The position numbers and the translations under genes are program-made. Below the pieces are notes generated by a model that was not told where the DNA came from, searched no databases, and saw nothing but the letters and a program-made list of their open reading frames with translations. From contig NC_092679.1 in NCBI RefSeq assembly GCF_964355755.1, forward strand, positions 6,572,001-6,636,000: DNA of 64,000 nucleotides, in the 5' to 3' direction. The first letter of the stretch is position 1. Every line of letters begins with the position of its first letter. Source of the stretch: Antedon mediterranea (Eukaryota > Echinodermata > Crinoidea > Comatulida > Antedonidae). Positions 11,434 through 21,900 of this stretch are shown here, piece after piece.

Positions 11434-12443
11434 TTAGTTGTTCACATTTGGAAATCTTGTGAAGTGGTTGGCAATAGCGGTCTCTTTGTCGGGGCGTTCA
11501 AATCCTGAACAGAGTTGGGGTGGCGCATCAACAACATCAACATCTTCTGCTGTCCCTTCAACAATGCTCATTACCTCCAAGATGAGGTCATCCACATACC
11601 CTGCGAAATAATAATACGGTACTGTAAGAACAAAATCATTTGTAAAAGTGCAATAAGATTATATAATTTATAATTTGACTTTTCTAAAGCAAATTTCAAA
11701 TGGTTCAATTTTTGTTCAAATCAATAGAGAATATAGTGCAATCTGTCATGCAACTTACAAATTATTGCAGTCAGCTTGTGCACAAGCTTTATTTTTATGA
11801 GGGCAGAACAACTCCCCACCTGAACTATTATGCTGGGGCTTTCAACACAGTACTACTAGCCTAGGCCCTTTGTGTTGCTGATTTTAAAACCGAATTAATC
11901 ACCTAGGCCTACTACTCTACTAGGCCTATACTAGAAAGAAGTACTACCTAGGCCTACCTTTTATTTAGTTAATCGACACAACAACTTCAGTTTTACTAAT
12001 TTTTTATTGCGTTTAAAAACACGATAATAATGCATTCGTATAACTGACTGTAACTAACCATTCCAAAGTTTGGGTCCGTAATTGAAAATGTAAACCTAGG
12101 CCTAGGCCTAAGACCATGTATTGTTGGTCTGGTCAATTTCCCCACGACGTTCTTCGCCGCCTTCGCGTTGGTCCGCCTCGCCTTCAGAATCGGTGAGATC
12201 GGGCTCTCATATAGGCCTACGGTTGAATTAAATAATTGCATTCAATAACACTTTCTTGCGTATCCATAACGTCGTCTCCTTCATCTTCATCAATTTCGAA
12301 TTCATAATGGATAGTTTCCTCTTCAAAATCAGACTCCGAACTGTCGAGATCGTACACTGAATACGTGTTGACATCTTGCCGATACAGTACAGTTTGTATA
12401 CAAGAGAGATGCGTCGCGACCAGCAGTGCAGCAGTGTGTTCAT
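11434..12443 (-). pseudogene. second transposon gene, minus strand, incomplete
   Basis: The 5' part lies near 12443-12240. In the frame after TAA it reads DEHTAALLVATHLSCIQTV and then VYDLDSSESDFEEET, resembling the leader of the plus-strand gene (AYDFDSSSSEELEEE); the nearest ATG is out of this frame. The 3' exon is 11600-11434, preceded by a clear acceptor (TTTCGCAG), reading YVDDLILEVMSIVEG and ending FTRFPNVNN then TAA. No exons were recognised between them. The tail could be the end of a Kolobok-type transposase, but this is a guess from context. Confidence 0.45.
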
Positions 12444-12621
12444 CTTATGACGTCACGATTTATCGCCTTGGATTTCCTGCTTCCAAATTCGACTTCGGAG
12501 ATATAAACTCCGATGTATGTAAATCATAAAAAATTCATAATTTACGCTTATAGAATTTATTTTATCAAAACGTACTAATAAAATCAACATATTCAGACCC
12601 AAATCAGCCAAAAAACGTTAT

Positions 12622-12651
12622 ACATCAAATACCATGTTCCATGATCTTTAA
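12622..12651 (-). repeat. terminal inverted repeat, right end of TTAA transposon
   Basis: Reverse complement of 9515-9544, ending in TTAA. Confidence 0.85.
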
Positions 12652-13562
12652 AAAAATGAATTGTTATAAACCTAATTTTATTTAGCAGAGGCCTAATTAA
12701 TAATTGAAAACGCAACCGGGCCTATAGATCCTTTTAATAGTATTCATAGGCCTAATGAAAATTACAATGCTTGCCATAAATAACAACACAGAAAAAAGAG
12801 CTATTTTACTGACTGTCTGTACTTCTATCTATCTTGCAGCGCCTTCGAAATAAAATAAGTTTTTGATTCAGATCATATTCATAAAATAATAATATATAGT
12901 CTCTAGCTATACATAAAATATTTTACGCAACATAAAAAAAACGTAACAAATTGTTCTTCAACCACAGTGTGACGTTGGGGGCGTTTCGAATTGTTTTGAG
13001 TATTTTTTTTGTGTGAAACAACGAATCGAGAGCGCGATGTTCAACTTGAAATTTACTTATTAAAACAACATTTCCAAAGCACTTGGTATGATTTTATAGG
13101 TAAGATTTTTTTAATGAAGTTTTGATGAAACTCCAAATTAATATAGTATTTGTAACGTTACTGGGCATACGTTTTAACTCTTAGTGTAAGCTAAGCCTTT
13201 TCGGTGTAGGCCTACTGGATTCTTTAATTTAAGAGGCGATGGGTACATGTCGGTTGTCGTAGAGAGTCTGCTTCAGCCATGGTCACTTCGCCCCAAATTT
13301 CTAAAGTTATCACCGCATAATATTACAGTACAGGAGGAACTGACTTCTCTATATAAATCCCCACATATTAGTATACATATAAAATTAGAACTTCATTATG
13401 TATAAAAATTAAAAACATGCGCTTGCTTGCGAATACCGGTCCGTAAAAGTGTGTGTTTTAGGTACACTACTGTATTTTTATTCCTCCATCCATACAATGC
13501 ATACTGGCAGTGGTACTCGAGATAGTATATTGAAATCTTTAGGTTAATTTTTTTCTTCAGGA
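12652..13562. other. 5' flank of MAP10, with probable untranslated first exon
   Basis: No coding sequence. A donor-like TATAG/GTAAGAT near 13100 and the acceptor TTTTCTTCAG just before the MAP10 start (13560) suggest a 5' UTR exon around 13000-13099 spliced to the first coding exon. Confidence 0.4.
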
Positions 13563-16500
13563 ATGGCTGAACTGGAAACCTTGTTTTCTCTTGAACTGGA
13601 TGTAGAGTTTGTTCGTGTGCAGGCATCTGGTGTTATCTGCAGAATACCAGCGGTAGCATTCCGGTTGATGGACTACCCAACATTACTTTTACATCACATG
13701 AGTCCAGTTAATGTTCAAAGAGTAAAAGACACGATCTCTGAAAATCAACCAGAAGGCCCAATGCCATCTCAGTTGAAAGAACTTAAAGACCACAGAGGAA
13801 ACTTTGTTTTCAAGAAAGGAAAATCTTGCTTATTTAAATCAAACATTGACAATTTGGTGGGACATTTAAGCAACACGCCTCTTTATGTCATGGTGCTTGA
13901 CATGTGGCCAACTGTACCAAAACTTGTCGGAAATTGTTCTGTCCCGCTACAGAATACCATACAGAAGATTAAAGCCGATGTGGAGAGGACTGGTATATCT
14001 GTTCCAACTGTTCATGGTGTCAAGGACATTTACAAAGTTTATAGCTTAATGGGAAGTGAAATTGGTTACGTCTCACTTGGATTTAAACTGTTAAGTCTCG
14101 GAGCCGGTTTAATATCACACATCCCTGAATCTTCAATCACCAAACCAGTTTCTTCTAAAACTACTGCAGATATTGCTGAAAAAACAGTGTTGCCAACTCC
14201 TAAGCAAAAAGAGAATATTGTACTGCAGAACTTAGAAGAGCTGTCTATTGTTGATGAACGTTCAAGAGAAAGAGAAACTGCAAAGGTAACCAGTAATTTA
14301 TTACGGTCATCTTCGACTCAAACCCGACGACGACTGGTGAAGCCTAGAGCACATACAGAACATAAACATTATGTACATGATGCGGAAAAACAACCTAAAG
14401 ATGACGATTTAGGTCTTTTCGTAAGCAATACTCTATGTCCACCGCCTCTTTTCTTTAATTCTAAATGCGAAGATTTACAAAAGAAAATTAATCAGACATC
14501 TAAAAAAAAAGATTCTAAACCAGAACCAGAAGAAAGTGAAGATTCATCTGTTGGTTTTGTAGAAACTCATTACATCTTTCCATCAGATATTAGTCAACAA
14601 TCAGTCAGAAAAGTTCACAGAAGAAATCGCTCTAAACCAGCAGTTATTGATTCAAAACCACAAACACAATCGGTTGGCGTTCAGAGTTCTCCAGATGTTA
14701 GAAGTATTACATCCAGTCTTATCAACCAGAACCTACCAATTTTAGCTGCCCTAATGAGGGAGCTTTCTGTTCTTCAAAGTAATCGTCCACTAGTAGTGCA
14801 GCCAAGTCATCCATCACATCACCAGAGTGTAAGAACACCGACTGTTCCTCTAAGAATGAATGATGAAATGGTAGGCGTGGAAAATGAGTCAGAAAAAGAA
14901 GATAGGTTGAAACATACTGATAAAGTGAAAGATGCGAGAAATAAACGACCTACTTCATCTAAGAAGAAGTCTAAATTAACATTTGGTATGACACACTCTC
15001 AGAAGCTCAGACTTCAAATGAACAACCCGGAGCAGCTTAAGACTCTAGAGAAAGAGGAATCAAGACAACAGAAGAACAATGGAAGGATGGGGTCCACTTA
15101 CAAAACCCTACTGACATCTCAGAAAGAGAAAGGGCACAGAAAAGGAAGAGATAGATTTGATGCATTTGCTCAAGGTAAGTCTAGTGTGTAAAGCTCTGTC
15201 TACATTATCAAATTTATGTGATAACAATACTTGGACATATCGCTACCATATTTGGGCACATCATACTTTTTTTGTCAAACTAGTTTGATAGTGTAGACAG
15301 AACTTTACTATACAGCAACCTGTTATTAGTTTTTTGCTAGGACTGACGACCAACCTAAGGTCAGGTCAATCAATGTGTCGTTGGTTATCGCCTGAACCTT
15401 CAAACCTGTATAGAGGTGAGGAGCGAGGATGTCCCAATATTCCCGCATCCGCACTGAATGAACATAGTTTAGTCGTCGATCGTCCGTAATTCCTTTTTGA
15501 CTATAATTTAATTTATGGCATATTATTTTGTAGAGAAAGACGAGTTGGAAAGCAACAAGGAAAATGAAACACTTTATGTTCAACCAAGACAGAGACCTGT
15601 ACCAGCACCTAGGCAATCAAAAGAAAGTTTGTCAAGCAAGAGTAATACAGAAAGAACATCTGAAGTAAAAGATGAAATTCAAAGTTATATGAGTGTTAGA
15701 GGTATTGATAAAAGTACTGATCAAGAAGAGTCAGTAAATGAAGAAAATAGTTGTCATAGCTCTAAAGGTAATTTTATTTCTGCATCAAAGAAAAGCTCAC
15801 TATACTGCTTGTTGGCTTATGTTTGTGTATGAAAATGTATAGAAATGCTTGGCTGTGCATCCCACCTTTAAAGACTTTCAGCTAGTCTAATGGTTATTTT
15901 AGAGCCTTGCACCCAGCCAAAGAAACCTCTGGGCACCCTGAAAATTAATAGTTTCCCCACCACTTGACTTCTCTAGCCACAACTCAGAACATTTCAATTT
16001 TGAGTTGTGTGTAAACTACTATGTTGCTGTTTTACATTTCTTTATTTTGTTTTTTAAAGATCAAAGTGAGGCAAGCAGTCGGATAATAGAGGTACATATA
16101 CCAAGTGTTTCAAATGACGAAATTTTTGACGATGAATCCAACATAACAAGTGACTTTACTGACCAATCAGAGGCTGGTGATATTACAGTTAATCATGTTT
16201 CCCCAAAGAAGACTGTACAGGTTCCTGGTTTCAGTGTAGAAACTGAGTCTCAACAAAACAATCCAGAAGGAAAGGATGAGGGAATGGATTTTGATAAAGA
16301 AAGAAAACCTTATGACGGTAAAGATAGGAAATTAGCCACAAACCAATCAGTGAGTGTTTATCCAGGCAAGCAGCAAATACGAAGAGTTGAAGTTTTGTCA
16401 AAAGACGATTTTAAAACAAAATCTGAAGAATTTGAAGAAGCTGAGGATGATGAAGGAGATGTTCTGGAAGGAGCACATTTTGAAGAGAATTATTCGACTG

Positions 16501-16982
16501 ATTTTGATGCTGTTGAAGATGACCAAGATAGAAAGAATGTTTTGGGATATGCTGAGTTTGAAGGAACGTATTCTTATGATTTTGAAGACCCAGATGCCGG
16601 ACCACTTGGAGTGGTTGATGATGATGATTACGGAATCGATAGTCTTGCCTCTCTCAGTACAACATCATCGTCGCCAGAAGAATCATCTGCAAGTCAAGTT
16701 AGTTTAAGGCAGCCGGTGCCACATGCCAGCAGACTACAGAAGGGAAGTTTAGCGATACCCAAACCAGTGCTTTCTTCAAAGTCTCCTCTGCCAAAGAAGA
16801 TTAAACAAAATGTTGATGTGTCGATGAACTTAGCAACCGGCGGATCTAGTTTGCAATCGGAATTCTTAACTGGAGATTCAGACATTTACCAGTCAACGAT
16901 AGGAACTGGTAGAACACGATCCAGTGACGATTATAATCGGTCAAATTCTGACGTACTTTCTGTTAGTAGCAAAGAATTCTAA
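13563..16982 (+). CDS. MAP10: microtubule-associated protein 10
   Basis: Three coding exons, 13563-15174, 15534-15767 and 16060-16982, phases joining exactly, give 922 aa (human MAP10 is about 905 aa). The N-terminal 180 residues carry the family signature: LFSLELDVEFVRVQ, PAVAFRLMDYPTLLLHH, FKKGKSCLFK, TPLYVMVLDMWP, LVGNCSVPL and EIGYVSLGFKLLSLG, matching human LFSLELLVDWVRLEA, AVAFRLLDFPTLLV and GRGKSCLF. The rest is disordered, basic then strongly acidic (residues about 700-850), and Ser-rich at the end. Known: MAP10 binds microtubules, is regulated through the cell cycle, and is needed for cytokinesis. The start ATG follows an acceptor AG directly. Intron 1 holds a MITE (15191-15307). Human MAP10 is a single-exon gene; here the tail is split. 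Confidence 0.88.
15191..15307. mobile_element. MITE family A, copy 1
   Basis: Ends are AAAGCTCTGTCTACATTATC and TTTGATAGTGTAGACAGAAC, inverted repeats of each other; the inside has CCATATTTGGGCA. Related copies are at 24284, 30754, 38663, 39943 and 52824. Confidence 0.8.
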
Positions 16983-17019
16983 TTGTTGTTTTTAAAGCCC
17001 TACATCTTTATTACCACTT

Positions 17020-17122
17020 AACGTAAAGCGCACCGCACGTAATTTAACCAATCACGATGCGACGAATCATACTAACTGTCAATTGTGATTGGTCAACTCA
17101 ATTGCGTTGTGCTTACGTCGTT
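17020..17122. mobile_element. MITE family B, copy 1
   Basis: An imperfect palindrome: AACGTAAAGCGCACCGCACG and TTAACCAATCAC on the left, TGTGATTGGTCAACT and GTTGTGCTTACGTCGTT on the right. Related copies are at 29433, 30371 and 32484. Confidence 0.7.
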
Positions 17123-18377
17123 GGCAATGACAAAAGTTTAGATAGCCAGACTTGTAGTGTAGGGTAGGCGTCAGTAGTTGGGCATGGTAAATTGGGCATC
17201 AATCTACCGCTAGCAATCAGACAAGCTTGAAGGTCTAGAGTTATGAACACTGGCTAGTCATCTGGTGGTTGTGGGCTCCCCTTGAGTATTCTCAAGTGTT
17301 CTAAGAAATCGATGTCAGAGTACGGCAGGCAGAGAGGCAAGATATCAACTGGTATAAACCAGTTATTATTCCATAGATGTAACAATTATATTGTACGCTT
17401 GTTGTACTTGCGCTATTAGACACTATTGACCTATTTGATTCATTTTCTAAAGAGCTTTCATTGACATTATATCATAGTTATTGTAGTGAACTATAATTGG
17501 ATGTACAGTACTAATTGTCAAAGGTAGGTAATAGTTACTTCTAATCACTGCCACTACACAAAGTGTACATACTTGACATTTTTAACCCCACTTAACTTCT
17601 TTTAATTTTTTTTAACTGTTCACCTTTATTTGAAATATGATCCGGGAATAAAAATTGGTACAGTATTAACTTTCATGGGACTATTTTGAGATTTATAATG
17701 CATTTTCTACTGAATAAAATGCAAAGGACCAATATTGACCGTTGAACGTTTTAAACAATAGAACAATTGGTACTTTTAATTACTGTAGTTGACCAGTACC
17801 GTACAGTTGACGCCGCCGATTTTTACGTCGTTTCACTTCGCCGCTTATTCAGCTGCGTACTATTTAATGTGAGTCTACGGCGTGTATTAGATTATTTGCG
17901 GTAATTCTGTCTCTTCTAGATCTTTCACAGCACCATCTTCAATTGTCATGAGAATTTCACTACACTCCATATTAATATGACTCAAAAAATAGGCCTATCA
18001 CTTGAATCGGATCGGATAGTATACTGTAATAAAAAAAAAAGCGCGAGGTCGTATGAACAATTTGAGAAATCCGATCTCATTTCTCGAGCAGCTCTGTGAT
18101 TGGTTGAGAAGTTTTCGCTTCGCAAAAAGTAGAAACAATTCGAACTAGTAAATTTCGCTGAAGCGAAAAATCAAAGGAACTAGAATTCGTCGAAGAAGAG
18201 AGTATGACAGACAGAAACTCGAATACGCATGCGCATAGCATGACGCTTTCGATTCGCGCGAACAAATTCGCCTAGTGGAAAATCGGCTGGTACGAACGCT
18301 AATCGCAGTATGTGAACATAAGTCTTGAATTATTCGTATACTTCTTACTATAGCTACTAGCCATTCTCATTCTCACT

Positions 18378-18413
18378 CTTGAGGACGATCAAAGCATTGA
18401 TCGAAACGTCGAG
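18378..18413 (+). ncRNA. hammerhead-ribozyme-like core of a Penelope-type element (degenerate)
   Basis: CTTGAGGACGATC, an 8-nt spacer, then GATCGAAACGTCGAG gives a stem-loop followed by GAAAC, the layout of the hammerhead motifs in Penelope-like elements. The conserved CUGANGA box is changed to UUGAGGA, so cleavage is doubtful. No reverse transcriptase is attached here. Confidence 0.35.
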
Positions 18414-18730
18414 AAACTCAACAGTTTTTTTCAGAACTAATATACGTGGTGTACCGCAAACTGTATGTCTACTAGCTACTCGACAGTTGTGAAATACAAA
18501 TATCATCCTCCTTACTATAGAAAACTAGATCCGATCTATCCTGACTTGAACCCGGAACCTTTCTCATATACACTCACTATACCAGATGTTTTATATTATT
18601 CAGTGCCGCCATGCGGTAATCGCTGTATATAATTATAATATCACTTCATGAACCGTGACTAGTCGTAACAAAAGTTCTTCAAAATAGATATATTGTACTT
18701 TTTAGTCACGCATAAGTCAATAAAAGGTTC

Positions 18731-18738
18731 TATAAAAG
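18731..18738 (+). promoter_or_regulatory. candidate TATA box of the HYR/PAN/SEA gene
   Basis: TATAAAAG lies 165 bp upstream of the start codon at 18903. Transcription start would be expected near 18760. Supported by sequence and position only. Confidence 0.4.
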
Positions 18739-18902
18739 TGTACGGAGCCTATTGTGCGGCTGTTGCATATTCTATTAACGCCGTGGAGTGTTAAAGCCAA
18801 GCAATAATTCGTTTCAATGATATACTGTATTGCATATTATCGTCGCTTAACCTTACAGGCTGATTGTTCGATGTACCGGTTCGTAGTATACTTATTGTAG
18901 AA

Positions 18903-21900
18903 ATGGCTGTCATAACAATTGCAATAGTCTTTTTCTATTCGTTTGCAGTCTGTCAAGGTAATTAATTCATTCGTTATTTTACATTTCCCGAGTAGGAAAA
19001 GGCGTTCACAAGTCAACCTTTAATTATGATGAACTATAGTTAATTAACTTAATTCTATTCTTAGTAAAGGTGTATCATCTTTAAAAAAAACTGTAAATGA
19101 GGTAATAGGCCTACCATACAGATTATTATAGTTCAAATAATATCTATGGGGACCATACTAGGCGTAGACCATAAGCAGATTGAAAATTGTTGTTGATTTA
19201 TCTTTGATGTTTTGACTTAGGCCTGAGACGAATGTCTGCTTAAGCCTACGTTACTGTTTTGCGAATGCAAATTAAATACTTTCATACTTGACTATATTCT
19301 GCCATTCTTATTCACATATAGGAGATCATTTACAGTCCATCTTGGTATGTCCAGAAGACGTGGAGACCCCGTTTGAAATCGAGGAAAACGGAACGTTTTA
19401 CGCTTCCGTTTCATGGGTTGAACCTTTAATAAATGTAACAGCAATCGGTACAAATCAATGGTCTTTAACAAGGATATATAACCCAGGTGATACATTCCCA
19501 CTTGGAGATACGGTGGTCGAGTACACTCTTTCAACTAATGCTGAATCGGCTGAGTGCAATTTTACCGTATCTGTTATTGGTAAGTAGGCCTACTTTGTCC
19601 CAAACTTTCCAATAGGCCTACCTTTGGAGTTGGTCATTCAATTGGCTCTCGGTAGGGCTGGATCCTGGGTTGCGCTTCCCTTTTGAATAACCCTAGATCC
19701 TCCTCTCAGTCTGAGGAAAAATGGCAATATTTTTCCTACTTTCTAGGATTTTTATCAGATAATCTATATTGTTTTGAACACTCTTGTAATAGGACCACAG
19801 TGCTCATTTTGCCATTTTTCCTCCAACTGCTCTCTGATAATATTGTAGCATTTTGTGTGTATGAGTCAATTACCCTCATTTACTGTCAATTCTCATTTAC
19901 AAGCCTACTGTATTCTACGAATGGTCACTCAATAATGTCATTGCTACATTATGTCAACAATTTGTTTTTAACTATGGGTTAGTGAAAATAACCTTAGTTA
20001 CAAAGGTGTTTTAAGTTAGTTAATAAAATCATTATATTTTAATAGTTTTTAGTACTGATGATGAAGATCTTTCTGAAAAATTAAGAAGTTGTTCATCTAA
20101 GAACTTTTCATTTACGAACTGCTTCTTTAATGTAAATGGGAAGGTCGACTGTTACGACCAAGATATATTTTACAATTATCTAGTATTTAAAAATAAATGT
20201 TAACTTTTTTGTTTAACCAGTTGTCAAGTACTTACTTGCTACGTTTCGGCTATTTTCAGTAGCATGTAAGTACTTGACAACTGGTTTAACAAAACAAGTT
20301 AACATTTATTTTTTAATATCCATTTGAAACCAGATGAAATTTTTTCAGAATTGTCTAGTAGTAATCGGGAAGTGTATATAACATAGTTGTTGGTAGATTG
20401 TATTATTCCATATAGTAAGCCACCAATACACCATACAAATGTTTTGATATAATGAAGAAATATAATAATGCCTTTAAAAGCTTTTATATATACAGCCCGT
20501 GGCATAGTTTACCTCATGAGCTATAGTTCTCACAATAAACAAACAAGTTATATATCCCCATTATTCGACATGAATAAAATGATGTACACAACATGGTAGG
20601 CCTACTCTGAATTTCTACAAGGTATCCCGTTTTTTTTAAAGCGATCCTTAAAAGATGTGGACATCTATAATTGTGATATTTCTCTATTTTTGGCTCAGAA
20701 GTATGCAAACATCTTCAACCTATTTGTTTGCATTGTAATTGTTTCTTTTAGCGCTGATGTACTGTATAACAGCGTGTTGTAATTCTCTTTAACGAGCAAA
20801 TTCAACGTAAGGTTTCGTTCTAAAAACAATATTGACAATAAAGAAATAATAATGGACATACCAACGTAGATTATACGTATTTAAGGTCTGCTCAGAATAA
20901 ATATAGCACAACAATATATAAGTTCAAATGTAGGTTACAGCTCAAAAAATCCTGAGACCTATTATATTTTAACAGAAAAAAGAAGAGCGAAACATATATA
21001 CATGAATACATTTTAACACAAATAGAGAAGAACAAAAAATATATACGTAATTACATTTTAACAGAAAAAGAGAAACTCAACCGCCAGTGATATAGGCCTA
21101 CTGTTCTTAAATTAAAAAGTAGTTTACAAATTCAAGGAAGGAATTCGAGAAGGAACATCCCCAATGAATGTATGCTTGAGGATAACCTGCCATTACCAAA
21201 GATTATAATAGCACTATGATCTTTGATTAGGACTACCATCCGACCATATGGCTGTCATCAGCTTTGTGGATTTATCACATCCTAAACAACCAACGCGGAC
21301 AATCTCTTACCGCAAACTTCGTAACATTGATCTAAATTGTTTTGTGGAAGATATAATGAATTCCCCGCTCGTCTGCGCACCGGAAGATAATGTCTCCGGT
21401 CTCGCTGACCAATACAATAATGTATTGCAGTACATCCTTGACCAACATGCTCCGTTAACAACTAAACTGGTCACCATTAGACCACGGGCACCATGGTACA
21501 CGAATGAACTCCGTGAAGCGAAGTGCGTCAAACGGAGATCAGAACGCAGAATGTTGAAATCTGGTTTGGATATCGACAAACAGAGGTACAAGTTGGAATG
21601 CAAAGCATATAAAGATATGCTAGATCTAGCAAAATGCAATTATCATCGCAATGAAATCGCTAATGCGGATGACAAGAACCTTTTCCGCATCATAAGTAAA
21701 CTGTACTCGGTCGATCCTTCTCCTGTTCTGCCAAAACACACATCTTCAATGGATCTCGCAAACCAGTTTGGCTGTTTCTTTAATGAAAAGATTCTGAAAA
21801 TTTGCAAGAAACTTAACTCCATAAACACTCCACTAATAACTGTCAACGTCGACGAGTCATGTAATAGTAGTTTCGCTGAATTTGAGCAAATATCAGAAGA

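Larger units (their letters stand above)
9515..12651. mobile_element. TTAA-flanked DNA transposon (Kolobok-like) with two inward-facing decayed genes
   Basis: A perfect 30-bp inverted repeat bounds this 3.1-kb block at 9515-9544 and 12622-12651. The outermost four bases at both ends are TTAA, as expected for a TTAA target duplication next to termini starting AGATCATGGAACATGG. Similarity continues inward: both ends contain TGACGTCATAAGATGAA followed by ATGTCAACACGTATT, so the two genes start from related sequences. TTAA targets are known for Kolobok and piggyBac; the purine-start ends fit Kolobok better. The plus-strand gene is P2X7-ballast-like. The minus-strand gene ends in a short exon that could be a transposase tail. 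The superfamily assignment is inference. Confidence 0.7.
16983..18902. other. intergenic, MAP10 to HYR gene: repeats and promoter
   Basis: No gene is seen. The region holds one MITE family B copy (17020-17122), a Penelope-type hammerhead-like segment (18378-18413), and a TATA-like box for the next gene at 18731. Confidence 0.45.

Noticed and set aside
16354-16707. 117-codon frame inside MAP10 exon 3
   Set aside because: It is a +1 shadow of the acidic MAP10 coding frame.
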